Numbered from the stretch's first letter, positions 15,908-25,559 are shown. The stretch: 64,000 bases of DNA from an uncultured Lachnobacterium sp. (GCA_900550545.1 URSS01000009.1:10414-74413); one strand, 5' to 3'. A program made the numbers and translations. The notes: generated by a model not told the origin, from the letters alone.

Positions 15908-17416
15908 ATGGGGGATCAGAGCAAAGATATTATCTTATCGATACGTGGCATGAGTAAATCATTTGGCCGCAACAGAGTACTTGATCATATCAACCTTGAT
16001 GTGAGAAAAGGAACAGTTATGGGACTTATGGGAGAAAATGGTGCCGGTAAGTCAACAATGATGAAATGTCTTTTTGGAACTTATCAGAAAGACGAAGGAA
16101 CTATATACCTTGACGGAAAAGAAGTGAATTTTTCCGGCCCGAAGGATGCACTCGAAAATGGGATTGCAATGGTGCATCAGGAGTTAAACCAGTGCCTGGA
16201 GAGAAATGTTGTGGATAATCTCTTTCTTGGCAGATACCCGGTAAATGCCCTTGGGATGATCGATGAGGGAAGAATGAAAAATGAAGCCTCGGAATTATTC
16301 CGGAAACTGGGAATGACGGTGAATCTGGATCAGCCGATGAGAAATATGTCCGTTTCCCAGCGGCAGATGTGTGAAATTGCAAAGGCAATCTCATATAATT
16401 CGAAAGTAATCGTATTGGATGAGCCAACATCATCACTTACCGTACAGGAAGTTGATAAACTTTTTGATATGATGCGGATGCTTCGTGACCAGGGCATCTC
16501 TCTTATTTATATTTCCCATAAAATGGATGAAATATTTGAGATCTGTGATGATATTTCCGTACTCAGGGATGGAAATCTGGTCATGACAAAAAGTGCAAAA
16601 GAAACAAATATGAATGAACTGATTACCGCAATGGTAGGTCGTGTGCTGGAAAACCGTTTTCCACCGGTGGATAATCAGCCGAAAGATGTTATTTTATCGA
16701 TCCAGCATTTGTCCACAAAATATGAGCCGCATTTACAGGATGTTACATTTGATGTCCGTGAGGGGGAGATTTTTGGCTTATATGGTCTTGTGGGAGCCGG
16801 ACGGACAGAATTGCTGGAAACCATATTCGGTATCCGCACAAGAGCCGCAGGGCGTGTTTATCTGAACCATAAGCTTATGAATTTCAGTTGTGCAAAAGAG
16901 GCAATGGATTATGGATTCGCGCTTATTACAGAGGAACGAAAGGCAAATGGATTATTCCTGAAAGGAAATCTGACGTTTAACACAACCATTGCAAATCTTA
17001 ATGCATATAAAAAAGGCGCGGCACTTTCAGAACCGAAAATGACAAAGGCTACCGCAAATGAAATTAAAGTCATGCATACCAAATGTCTGGGACCAAACGA
17101 TATGATTTCAAGTCTTTCCGGAGGAAACCAGCAGAAGGTTATTTTTGGAAAGTGGCTCGAGCGTGGACCGAAGGTGTTTATGATGGATGAACCGACAAGA
17201 GGAATTGATGTCGGCGCAAAATATGAAATTTATGACCTGATCATACAGATGGCAAAACAGGGAAAGACCATTATCGTGGTTTCTTCTGAAATGCCGGAAA
17301 TCCTTGGTATTACAAACCGGATCGGTGTCATGTCGAACGGACGGCTTGCGGGCATTGTCAATACAAAGGAAACGAATCAGGAAGAATTACTTCGCCTCAG
17401 CGCGAAATATTTATAG
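15908..17416 (+). CDS. mglA: Galactose/methyl-galactoside ABC transporter ATPase
   Basis: A 502-residue tandem ATPase. The first half has Walker A GENGAGKST near residue 43, a diverged signature MSVSQRQM and Walker B VIVLDEPTSSLT. The second half has the degenerate Walker A GLVGAGRTE, signature LSGGNQQKV and VFMMDEPTRGIDVG. This asymmetry is normal for sugar ATPases of the MglA/RbsA/XylG group. It energises uptake by the downstream permease with the upstream binding protein. AGGAGCGGATAGT precedes the ATG. The permease gene starts 15 nt after the stop. Confidence 0.93.
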   Translation: MGDQSKDIILSIRGMSKSFGRNRVLDHINLDVRKGTVMGLMGENGAGKSTMMKCLFGTYQKDEGTIYLDGKEVNFSGPKDALENGIAMVHQELNQCLERNVVDNLFLGRYPVNALGMIDEGRMKNEASELFRKLGMTVNLDQPMRNMSVSQRQMCEIAKAISYNSKVIVLDEPTSSLTVQEVDKLFDMMRMLRDQGISLIYISHKMDEIFEICDDISVLRDGNLVMTKSAKETNMNELITAMVGRVLENRFPPVDNQPKDVILSIQHLSTKYEPHLQDVTFDVREGEIFGLYGLVGAGRTELLETIFGIRTRAAGRVYLNHKLMNFSCAKEAMDYGFALITEERKANGLFLKGNLTFNTTIANLNAYKKGAALSEPKMTKATANEIKVMHTKCLGPNDMISSLSGGNQQKVIFGKWLERGPKVFMMDEPTRGIDVGAKYEIYDLIIQMAKQGKTIIVVSSEMPEILGITNRIGVMSNGRLAGIVNTKETNQEELLRLSAKYL

Positions 17417-17431
17417 GCAGGGGGGACAGAT

Positions 17432-19078
17432 ATGGCAAATAGCAAGATTCTTACAGCGGAGCAGGAAAAAACACTGCGTCAGCCGATTGAGGAATATGTC
17501 GGAAAAATACAAAAAGAGATAGATGAACTCAGAAAAGATGGTACGGCAAAAGTCATTATGTACCAGAGCATGATCGAAAACGTAAAAAGAGATAAAACAC
17601 TTTCCAAAGGGGAAAAAAATTCTGAGATTGCATCCTGCCAGAAGGAGCTTGAACAGGCAAAAGCGGTAGAGGCACAGAACAAAGACCAGATCGCAAAACT
17701 GATCGGGAAAGCAGAAAATTATCTCAAAAATAATTTTGACAAATATTATAATGCGGTTAAGGCAAGCTGTATAGCGGAAAAGGAACAGGCACTGCAGGAG
17801 CATCAGAAGAGACTTGAAAAGATTGAAAAGGAACACAAAGAAACTCTGGCAAAGACTTCCGCCCAGGCAGAGGTCAAAGAAGAAAATTATGTATATAAGA
17901 ACCGTGTTTCCAATGAAAAGATCGAACTGGAAAAAGAGTATCAGAGGATCAAAGACCGGAAGCATGATGCGTACAGTTACAAGTATCATCTGATTGATCT
18001 GCTCCGGTTGTCCAAATTTACATTTGCAGAAAACCAGGCACAGAAATGGGAAAATTATAAGTATACATTTAACCGGAGAACATTCCTTTTACAGAATGGA
18101 CTCTACATCGCGATCATTCTTATTTTTGTTGCGTTATGTATCATAGCTCAAGTAAAAAAAGGAACACCGCTTCTTACGTATAATAATATTTTAAATATTC
18201 TCCAGCAGGCATCGCCAAGAATGTTCTTGGCACTTGGAGTTGCAGGACTCATCCTTCTTACCGGAACGGATCTTTCCGTTGGACGAATGGTTGGTATGGG
18301 AATGACAACCGCAACCATTATCATGCATCAGGGTGTAAATACAGGTGGTGTGTTCGGACACATCTTTGATTTTACGAAAGTACCGACACCGGCAAGAGTC
18401 GTTCTTGCACTGGTAGCATGTATTGTATTATGTACGTTCTTTACAAGTATAGCCGGATTTTTTACAGCGAAATTCAAGATGCATCCGTTTATATCGACCA
18501 TGGCAAACATGCTTGTCATTTTTGGACTGGTAACCTATGCGACAAAAGGTGTTTCCTTCGGAGCGATCGAGCCGACCATTCCGAATATGGTAATTCCAAA
18601 AGTCAATGGATTCCCGACCATCATTCTCTGGGCAGTTGCAGCAATTGTCATTGTATGGTTTATCTGGAACAAAACAACCTTTGGTAAAAATCTTTATGCA
18701 GTCGGAGGAAATCCGGAGGCAGCAGCTGTTTCAGGAATTTCTGTCTTTGCAGTAACACTTAGTGCATTTATTATGGCAGGTATCCTTTACGGATTTGGTT
18801 CCTGGCTTGAATGTACCCGAATGGTTGGATCCGGTTCCGCCGCTTATGGACAGGGCTGGGATATGGATGCCATTGCAGCCTGCGTTGTCGGTGGTGTATC
18901 ATTTACCGGTGGTATTGGTAAGATTTCCGGTGTTGTTACCGGTGTATGTATCTTTACCGCATTAACTTACTCCCTTACAATACTGGGTATTGATACAAAC
19001 CTCCAGTTCGTATTCTCAGGTATTATCATCCTTGTTGCAGTAACACTAGATTGTCTGAAATACGTTCAGAAAAAATAA
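17432..19078 (+). CDS. mglC: Galactose ABC transporter permease with long N-terminal extension
   Basis: A 548-residue permease; usual MglC proteins are near 335. Residues ~215-548 form the BPD_transp_2 core with about ten helices, including LLTGTDLSVGRMVGMG and AVGGNPEAAAVSGI. Residues 1-212 are extra: highly charged, Lys/Glu-rich, with heptad-like stretches (KELEQAKAVEAQNKDQIAKL; HQKRLEKIEKEHKE) and no membrane helix, so probably cytoplasmic coiled coil. The ATG follows AGGGGGGACAG directly after mglA, and no alternative start with a ribosome-binding site exists near the core. The extension may contact the ATPase or a regulator. Confidence 0.9.
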   Translation: MANSKILTAEQEKTLRQPIEEYVGKIQKEIDELRKDGTAKVIMYQSMIENVKRDKTLSKGEKNSEIASCQKELEQAKAVEAQNKDQIAKLIGKAENYLKNNFDKYYNAVKASCIAEKEQALQEHQKRLEKIEKEHKETLAKTSAQAEVKEENYVYKNRVSNEKIELEKEYQRIKDRKHDAYSYKYHLIDLLRLSKFTFAENQAQKWENYKYTFNRRTFLLQNGLYIAIILIFVALCIIAQVKKGTPLLTYNNILNILQQASPRMFLALGVAGLILLTGTDLSVGRMVGMGMTTATIIMHQGVNTGGVFGHIFDFTKVPTPARVVLALVACIVLCTFFTSIAGFFTAKFKMHPFISTMANMLVIFGLVTYATKGVSFGAIEPTIPNMVIPKVNGFPTIILWAVAAIVIVWFIWNKTTFGKNLYAVGGNPEAAAVSGISVFAVTLSAFIMAGILYGFGSWLECTRMVGSGSAAYGQGWDMDAIAACVVGGVSFTGGIGKISGVVTGVCIFTALTYSLTILGIDTNLQFVFSGIIILVAVTLDCLKYVQKK

Positions 19079-19107
19079 AACATATACTCTCCTCTACAAT
19101 GAAAAAG

Positions 19108-19152
19108 CAGGGATGCCGGTGATGCATGAAACATGCAGGGCATCTCTGTTTT
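19108..19152 (+). terminator. Terminator of the mgl operon
   Basis: CAGGGATGCC pairs with GGCATCTCTG (one G-U), with an inner TGCATG/CATGCA stem and four T residues after it. It separates mglC from the MITE and the regulator genes. Confidence 0.7.
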
Positions 19153-19196
19153 ATGTTGGAAAGGTTTTACTTTATCTGGATAAATTGCTATAATAA

Positions 19197-19422
19197 ATAA
19201 AATGATATGAGGGTCAAAAGGTATTTTGCCCCTCATTTATGATTAATCAGATTACTACATGCTACGCATTCCCGTAATCTGACTCCACCTCGAAATCCGC
19301 TAATTTTCTGCGTTTCAGCAGTAAATTGCTACTTTCTCGGTGTAGTGCGGGTCACTAAGGTATACATCGAATTGCATGCAAGCATGCATCGATGATACCT
19401 TTTGACCCTTTAATCATAAAAT
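19197..19422. mobile_element. MITE-like element, copy 1
   Basis: A 212-bp core (19204-19415) flanked on both sides by ATAAAAT. The ends carry inverted AGGGTCAAAAGGTAT / ATACCTTTTGACCCT. Inside are a left hairpin (ATGAGGG..CAAAA/TTTTG..CCCTCAT), a CAGATTAC/GTAATCTG stem and a right hairpin built on CATCGA and TGCATGC/GCATGCA. It matches copy 2 at 227 of 228 bases by eye over the segment starting two bases earlier. It has no coding capacity. It sits between the mglC terminator and the YesN-type regulator gene, so it may affect their expression. Confidence 0.85.
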
Positions 19423-19439
19423 AACATGGGGGAAGAGGT

Positions 19440-21044
19440 ATGTATACATTATTGCTGGTGGATGATGAAGAAGAAGTCATTGAAGCCATCGTTAAAAAAG
19501 TTAAATGGGAGGAACTCGGCTTTCAGGTTGCCGGGCATGCAAACAACGGATTTAAAGCAATGGACATGCTTGAAGAAATGCAGCCGGATGTTGTTATGAC
19601 GGACATCCGGATGCCGTATATGGACGGACTGGAATTGTGTGCGCATATAAAAGCAAAGTATCCGGCAACAAAAATTCTGCTTTTTACCGGGTTTGATGAT
19701 TTTGAATATGCAAAAGAAGCCGTGCATCTTGAAATCGAGGAATATATTTTAAAGCCGCTCAATGCTGTGGAAATAACAGAAGTGTTTAAGCGTCTGAAAG
19801 AGAAACTGGACTATGAGATCAGTGAAAAAAGAAATACGGATCTTTTGAAAAAATATTATGCGGATTCCCTTCCGATGCTGCAGGCGAATTTGTATACAAC
19901 GCTTATTGAAGGACGTATTCCGGAAGAGGAGATGCCGCATTATTTTAAGGATTACCAGATTGCTTTTACAGGCCCGTGGTATTGCTGCCTGATCATACAC
20001 ACATCGGCAAGTCAGGTTCCGGAGGGCATGGATATACGGCTGCTTTCGGTATCGGTAGACCGGCAGGCAGGGGAGAACCTCGGGGAAAAATGGAACGCGA
20101 AGCGTTTTCGCTATCTTGGGGATACCATTATGATTATGCAGTTAAAAAGTGAGGAAGAAATTTCAGAACTGACGGATGCCTGTGACCGTTTCTGTAAATA
20201 TATCCATCATATTATGGGGGCAAAAGTAACCATAGGGATCGGTCAGGTATGTGGGCACATTGCAAAGATTGCAGTATCGTATCAAAGCGCCAGGGAAGCG
20301 GTTTCCTATCGTGTTTTATATGGAAGCAACCGGGCGATAAATTTAAAAGAGATTGTTCCACAGAGAAAAATCCAAAGGGATGCCGGAGAGAAAACAGAAC
20401 TGTCCAATGTGTTCAAAAAGATCTGCCTTGGAGAAAATGAAGATATTGCAAATGCCATAGAAGTTTACATGCAGCATAATTTCCTTGACCTGAAATCATT
20501 GGAAAAATATCATGTGGCAGTTATGGAACTCATTGGCGAACTGTATCATTTTATGGTCAACAATGAAATGGATACCACAAAAATACCGGGAGGTATCAGT
20601 TCTTTGTATAATGAACTGTGTAATTTAGAACCGCAGGTTTTACAGAAGTGGCTATTAAAATTCTGCTGCATGCTGCATGATGACATGGCAGATGCCCGGT
20701 ATCATTCCAAGAAATCCCTGATCGGGAGGGCAAAAGAATATGTGCACGACAATTATCAGCAGGAAGATTTAGGTCTTGACGATATCTGTAAAGAACTGGG
20801 CGTGTCAAATTCTTATTTTTCAAGCATGTTCAAAAAAGAAACAGGGAATTCTTTTGTCGGATACCTGACGGAATACCGTATGGATAAGGCGGCACGCATG
20901 CTTGTGGAAACCGCGGAAAAAAGTTATATGATTGCAAAGAGTGTGGGATATTCCGATCCAAATTACTTCAGTTATGTGTTTAAAAGACAGTTTGGGGTAT
21001 CCCCTTCAAAATACAGGACAACATATGAAAAAAATGAAAAATAA
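19440..21044 (+). CDS. YesN-type response regulator (receiver + AraC HTH)
   Basis: A 534-residue regulator. The receiver domain (1-125) has LLLVDDEEE, phospho-acceptor Asp in VVMTDIRMPYMDG near residue 55 and Lys in YILKPL. A long middle region follows, then a C-terminal AraC double helix-turn-helix (~430-530) with LGVSNSYFSSMFKKETG and VGYSDPNYFSYVFKRQFG. It pairs with the downstream kinase, whose start overlaps by 20 nt. Such pairs usually activate a nearby sugar ABC transporter, here mglBAC. GGGGGAAGAGGT precedes the ATG, only 17 nt after the mobile element. Confidence 0.93.
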   Translation: MYTLLLVDDEEEVIEAIVKKVKWEELGFQVAGHANNGFKAMDMLEEMQPDVVMTDIRMPYMDGLELCAHIKAKYPATKILLFTGFDDFEYAKEAVHLEIEEYILKPLNAVEITEVFKRLKEKLDYEISEKRNTDLLKKYYADSLPMLQANLYTTLIEGRIPEEEMPHYFKDYQIAFTGPWYCCLIIHTSASQVPEGMDIRLLSVSVDRQAGENLGEKWNAKRFRYLGDTIMIMQLKSEEEISELTDACDRFCKYIHHIMGAKVTIGIGQVCGHIAKIAVSYQSAREAVSYRVLYGSNRAINLKEIVPQRKIQRDAGEKTELSNVFKKICLGENEDIANAIEVYMQHNFLDLKSLEKYHVAVMELIGELYHFMVNNEMDTTKIPGGISSLYNELCNLEPQVLQKWLLKFCCMLHDDMADARYHSKKSLIGRAKEYVHDNYQQEDLGLDDICKELGVSNSYFSSMFKKETGNSFVGYLTEYRMDKAARMLVETAEKSYMIAKSVGYSDPNYFSYVFKRQFGVSPSKYRTTYEKNEK

Positions 21045-22830
21045 ACCGGGAGATATCCAGTCAACCATCATGGTTGCATTTTCCGTAATATCAACCTTAA
21101 TTATGGTCTGTATGGGCATGATGGTATATTGGAGATTTTCGGGGATCACACAGCAGAATATTGTGGATAATAACCGAAAGATTATGGATCAGACGGTGGA
21201 TTCCATAGAAAATTATCTTGTGAATATGAGGCAGGTATCGGATGCCGCATATTATGATGTTATAAAGGAAAACGATATCCGGGAACAGAACGAATCCATC
21301 CACAAAGGGTTAAATCTTTTATATGAGGCAAATAAAGAGAACTTAAGGAGCATTGCTATATATAATGGATACGGAAGCCTTATGGCAGCAGAGCCGGTTG
21401 TTGCCCAGAAAGAAGAACCGGATGTGACCAGACAGGGATGGTTTATGCAGGCAAAAACCCGTATGGAGAATATCCATTTTTCCACACCCCATGTCCAGAA
21501 TTTATTTGATGACGGTACCTGTCGGTATTACTGGGTGATTTCTTCCAGCCGTGTCGTGGAACTTACGAATGGGACAGATACACAGTTGGGAGTGCTGCTT
21601 GTGGATATGGACTATTCCGGGATTTCACGTATGATGGAACGGATCAATACGTCAGGAAAAGGACAGTATTTTTATCTGTGTGATGGTGAGGGAAATATGA
21701 TTTATCATCCGCATCAGGCAAGAATTGACAATGGCATGGATACAGAAAGCAGCGTAAAGGCAGCTTCGTCCAAAGAAAAAATTTACGATGAATATTTGGG
21801 GAAAAACCACAGAAAAGTTATGGTGGGTGCAATCAGTTATACAGGATGGCGCCTGGTCTGTGTTATGCCGTATGAAATATTCACAAATAAGATGGCCGAT
21901 GTAAAGCAGTTTGTCCTGCTTATTTTACTGCTTATGGCAATGATGCTTGTATTTGTAAACCGCATCATTTCCGTGCGGATATCGCGGCCGATTATGAAAC
22001 TGGATCACTCGGTGCGTGAATATCAGGAAGGAAAAGAAGAAAAGATTGCAATCGGAGGCTCAACAGAGATCCGGCATCTGGGACAATCCATTCAGGAATC
22101 CTACCGGCAGAATTCCGAACTGATGAAAAAAGTCATATGGGAACAGAACGAAAGAAGAAAAAGCGAATTTGATGTGCTGCAAAGCCAGATCAACCCGCAT
22201 TTTTTATACAATACATTAGACTCCATCACCTGGATGATAGAGAGCGGTAAAAATGAGGAAGCTGCCTTTATGATCACGCAGCTGGCAAAGCTTTTCCGGA
22301 TCAGCCTTTCAAAAGGACATACGGTTATCCGCATAAGGGATGAACTGCAGCACGCGCAAAGTTATGTTAATATACAAAAAGTGCGGTATAAAAACAAGTT
22401 TGAAGTTGTATTTGATATCCGTCCGGATATTCTGGATGATTGTATCGTGAAACTTGTGCTGCAGCCGATCCTTGAAAATGCGATCAATTACGGCGTAAGA
22501 GAGATGGATGACTGCGGAAAAATCCTCATTCGCGGATGGAAAGAACAAGAAAATATCTTTATGCAGGTATCGGATAACGGAATGGGGATTCCGGAAGAGG
22601 AGATTGATCTGTTATTAAAGGATACAAACCGTGTACATAAAAAAGGCTCCGGAGTCGGGCTTGTAAATGTAAATAACCGGCTCCGGTTATTGTTTGGAGA
22701 ACCATATGGACTTCAGATAGAAAGTGAACTGGATGAGGGAACGACAGTGACAGTTATCATCCCTGAGATTGTTTACAGTGAGGAAAATCGCAGGAAATTT
22801 GAGGAACACCATATGCCGGAGGATTCTTAA
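21025..22830 (+). CDS. YesM-type sensor histidine kinase
   Basis: A 601-residue membrane kinase. A first helix (~15-37), an extracellular Cache-like region (~38-285), a second helix (~290-312), HAMP (~313-365), then the His_kinase domain with phospho-acceptor His in QINPHFLYNTLDS near residue 393, and a C-terminal ATPase with ILENAINYG, DNGMGIP and GSGVGLVNVNNRL. The start is the ATG after AGGACAACAT, 20 nt inside the regulator gene. Two binding-protein genes follow directly, suggesting that the extracellular region reads their liganded state. Confidence 0.92.
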   Translation: MKKMKNKPGDIQSTIMVAFSVISTLIMVCMGMMVYWRFSGITQQNIVDNNRKIMDQTVDSIENYLVNMRQVSDAAYYDVIKENDIREQNESIHKGLNLLYEANKENLRSIAIYNGYGSLMAAEPVVAQKEEPDVTRQGWFMQAKTRMENIHFSTPHVQNLFDDGTCRYYWVISSSRVVELTNGTDTQLGVLLVDMDYSGISRMMERINTSGKGQYFYLCDGEGNMIYHPHQARIDNGMDTESSVKAASSKEKIYDEYLGKNHRKVMVGAISYTGWRLVCVMPYEIFTNKMADVKQFVLLILLLMAMMLVFVNRIISVRISRPIMKLDHSVREYQEGKEEKIAIGGSTEIRHLGQSIQESYRQNSELMKKVIWEQNERRKSEFDVLQSQINPHFLYNTLDSITWMIESGKNEEAAFMITQLAKLFRISLSKGHTVIRIRDELQHAQSYVNIQKVRYKNKFEVVFDIRPDILDDCIVKLVLQPILENAINYGVREMDDCGKILIRGWKEQENIFMQVSDNGMGIPEEEIDLLLKDTNRVHKKGSGVGLVNVNNRLRLLFGEPYGLQIESELDEGTTVTVIIPEIVYSEENRRKFEEHHMPEDS

Positions 22831-22831
22831 A

Positions 22832-23800
22832 ATGAAACATGGGAAAAAAACATTTGTGATAATAGAGGCAGTTCTGGGAATTCTCGTGATTCTGGTTCTC
22901 GGCTTTATCATCTATAAGCAAAACGGCCATGATCCGGAAACAATTGCGGTGATCATACCGGATGTGGATGAGAGCGAGTGGTCAGCGTTTAAATACGGAC
23001 TGAAAATGGCAGCACGGGAATATGATGCAGATGTTGTGATCATCAGTAAGGACAATATGGAAACCGTCAATGATGAGATTGAGATTATGAATCAGGAAAT
23101 TGTAAAAGGAGCAGATGCGGTGATCGTAAAACCGATTGCAAACCAGAATGGGCAGCAAAAGCTAAAACAGCTGGAAAAAAGTGTTCCTATAATGGCCGTG
23201 GGAGATACATTTCCCGAAGAACCGTCCGGATTGCATACAATAGAACCGGATCATTACCATATGGGTGCGGATCTTGCCAAAAAGCTTCTGGAAAATTACC
23301 GTGGAAATCTGATCGGGAAGAAGATTGGGATCTATTCGCAGCATGCCACTTCAGAAGCAGTGATAAAAAGAAAGAAGGGGATTTGTGATACGTTAAAGGG
23401 GAGTGGCGCAGAAATTTTATGGTCTGTATCAAAAGAAAATGATTCGAAAGAGAAAATCAATTTACAGACGCAAAGAAGGGTGGATATCGTGATGGCTTTG
23501 GATAATGCAAGCTTTGTGGAAGCCGGGGAGGCGGCAAAGGATAATGACCTGTATGGGGCGGTACTCTATGGAATTGGAAATTCAACGGAGGCAGTTTATT
23601 ATCTGGATGCAGGATGGGCACAATGTCTGGTTGCTCCGGATGAGTTTGACGCAGGCTATGAAAGTGTTGCAGAACTTATTAAAAAACGACGTAATTTTTT
23701 CTATGAAATGAAAGACCGGCAGATTACATATACCGTTCTCACACGGGAGAATCTTTTTTCGGAGGAAAACCGGAATCTGCTGTTTACAATCAGCCGGTAA
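22832..23800 (+). CDS. Membrane-anchored sugar-binding-like protein (sensor accessory)
   Basis: A 322-residue protein with a single N-terminal helix (~8-28) and no lipobox, then a periplasmic-binding-protein type 1 fold: ETIAVIIPDVDESEWSAF, GADAVIVKPIA, IGKKIGIYSQHATSEA and VLYGIGNS. It is more diverged than the flanking MglB-like proteins. The ATG lies one base after the kinase stop, with GGAGG 9 nt upstream inside the kinase gene, so the two are tightly coupled. The likely role is presenting a ligand to the kinase, as known for XylFII with LytS in clostridia; this is inference by analogy. Confidence 0.8.
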   Translation: MKHGKKTFVIIEAVLGILVILVLGFIIYKQNGHDPETIAVIIPDVDESEWSAFKYGLKMAAREYDADVVIISKDNMETVNDEIEIMNQEIVKGADAVIVKPIANQNGQQKLKQLEKSVPIMAVGDTFPEEPSGLHTIEPDHYHMGADLAKKLLENYRGNLIGKKIGIYSQHATSEAVIKRKKGICDTLKGSGAEILWSVSKENDSKEKINLQTQRRVDIVMALDNASFVEAGEAAKDNDLYGAVLYGIGNSTEAVYYLDAGWAQCLVAPDEFDAGYESVAELIKKRRNFFYEMKDRQITYTVLTRENLFSEENRNLLFTISR

Positions 23801-23814
23801 AATTAGGGGTTATC

Positions 23815-24858
23815 ATGAATAAAAGAAAAATAAAAAACGCTATGGCATTAATTGGTCTGATGGGAATTCTTTTGTATGGCGCATGTGGAAACGAAAAAAG
23901 GGAAATACCAAAACAGATTTATATTGGCGTCGCATGTTATGACCAGAGAGATACTTTTCTGGGCGAACTTTTGGAAAATTTTAAAAAGGAATGCAGGACA
24001 CTGGAAAAAAAGGGATATGATATCAGCCTGACCATTATGGATGCTGCAAATTCGCAAAGAACGCAGGACGATCAGGTACAGGAAATGATCGATAATGGCT
24101 GTGATATTTTGTGCGTCAATCTGGCAGACCGGACGGACCCGTCGCAGATTATTACAGCTGCACAGGAGCACGATATCCCCATTATATTTTTTAATCGGGA
24201 ACCTGTGGAAGAAGATCTGATGCAGTGGGATCAGTTATATTATGTCGGAGCAAAAGCAAAACAGTCCGGACAGATGCAGGGACAGCTTACAGCGGATTAT
24301 ATCAAAGAACATCCGGATGTGGACCGTAATCATGATGGTAAGATCCAGTATGTGATTCTTGAGGGAGAAATGGGGCATCAGGATGCCATTATAAGAACCG
24401 AAAGTGTTGTGGAGAGTCTGAAAGAACAGGGAATTGAACTGGAAAAGCTGAGCTATCAGATTGCAAACTGGAACCGTGCACAGGCACAGAACCGTATGAT
24501 GCAGCTGATCGGACAATATAACAACCGGATGGAAGTTGTTCTTGCCAATAATGATGCAATGGCACTCGGTGCTATGGATGCTTATGAAAAGCTCGGGTAT
24601 ACGGAAACAAACCGGCCGGTATTTTTTGGAATAGATGGGACAAAAGAAGGGCTTGAAGCGGTAAAAGACGGAACACTTGCAGCAACCGTATATAATGATA
24701 AAGAAGGGCAGGCAGCAGCAATGGCAAATCTTGCATTTTCGATTGCTACAGAGGATGAAAATAATCCAAATCCGTTTAAAAATTATAAATATATATACCG
24801 CGCATATCAGAAAGTTACAAAAGAAAATGTGCAGACATTTCTGGAGAAAGAAGAATAA
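23815..24858 (+). CDS. MglB-like galactose-binding lipoprotein, normal domain order
   Basis: A 347-residue lipoprotein (lipobox LLYGAC, Cys 24). The order is that of E. coli MglB: IYIGVACYDQRDTFLGEL, CVNLADRTDPSQ, IPIIFFNREP, YYVGAKAKQSG, calcium loop DRNHDGKIQ, GHQDAIIRT, NWNRAQAQN, LANNDAMALGAMDAY and FGIDGTKEGL. The first DNF contact is RDTF here, and Trp 219 is kept. It lies behind the YesM kinase and the anchored binding protein, away from the transporter genes, so it may serve sensing more than uptake. It also gives an internal reference for the permuted protein upstream of mglA. Confidence 0.9.
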   Translation: MNKRKIKNAMALIGLMGILLYGACGNEKREIPKQIYIGVACYDQRDTFLGELLENFKKECRTLEKKGYDISLTIMDAANSQRTQDDQVQEMIDNGCDILCVNLADRTDPSQIITAAQEHDIPIIFFNREPVEEDLMQWDQLYYVGAKAKQSGQMQGQLTADYIKEHPDVDRNHDGKIQYVILEGEMGHQDAIIRTESVVESLKEQGIELEKLSYQIANWNRAQAQNRMMQLIGQYNNRMEVVLANNDAMALGAMDAYEKLGYTETNRPVFFGIDGTKEGLEAVKDGTLAATVYNDKEGQAAAMANLAFSIATEDENNPNPFKNYKYIYRAYQKVTKENVQTFLEKEE

Positions 24859-24889
24859 GGTACGCGATCCAAAAAAAGGAGAAACAGAC

Positions 24890-25558
24890 ATGAATAACTG
24901 GGAAAGAATGAAAGCCGGCAGACTCTACAATGCCGACAGCAAAGATCTGGAAAAATATCATTCGTTTGGGATGGAAACCTGTGATAAATTCAACCGCACA
25001 CCGCTGTGGATGAAGAAAAGAAAGCAGCGTCTTCTGGAAAAAATGATTCCATCCGCAAAGGATGGCGGGGCAGCGATTTTTGCACCGTTTTACTGTGAAT
25101 ACGGTGTCAATATCCACTTTGGAAAAGGCTGTTTTGTCAATTATAAATGCACGTTTCTGGACTGTGCACCGATTACGCTGGAAGACGGTGTGTGGGTAGG
25201 CGCAAATGTGACGATTGCGACACCGTGCCATCCGTTCCTCTCCGATGAGCGTCTGCCGCAGCAGTATCCGGACGGTTTCCATGACCTTGAGTATGCAAAG
25301 CCGATCCACATCGGAAGCGGAAGCTGGATCTGTTCGAGCGCGACGATCTGTGGCGGAGTGACCATCGGGAAAAACTGTATCGTTGCGGCTGGAGCGGTCG
25401 TAAACCGTGATGTGCCGGATGACTGCATCGTGGCAGGGGTTCCGGCAAAGGTACTGCGGAAACTGGATGAGCAGGACCGGATACATGTGTGGGATACCTA
25501 TATGAAAAATGAAGTGCCGTTGTCGGAGCGGGAAAGATTGTGTGGTAAGTTTATTTAA
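24890..25558 (+). CDS. Maltose/galactoside O-acetyltransferase
   Basis: A 222-residue hexapeptide-repeat acetyltransferase of the Maa/LacA family. The N-terminal cap (MKAGRLYNADSKDLEKYH) is typical. The left-handed beta-helix runs ~70-195, with catalytic His in TPCHPF near residue 116 and GGVTIGKNCIVAAGAVVNRD. It acetylates sugars with acetyl-CoA, perhaps as detoxification of non-metabolised sugars. AAAAAGGAG precedes the ATG; a longer open frame overlapping the previous gene is rejected. Its place after the galactose-sensing genes fits a sugar-related function. Confidence 0.9.
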   Translation: MNNWERMKAGRLYNADSKDLEKYHSFGMETCDKFNRTPLWMKKRKQRLLEKMIPSAKDGGAAIFAPFYCEYGVNIHFGKGCFVNYKCTFLDCAPITLEDGVWVGANVTIATPCHPFLSDERLPQQYPDGFHDLEYAKPIHIGSGSWICSSATICGGVTIGKNCIVAAGAVVNRDVPDDCIVAGVPAKVLRKLDEQDRIHVWDTYMKNEVPLSERERLCGKFI

Positions 25559-25559
25559 T

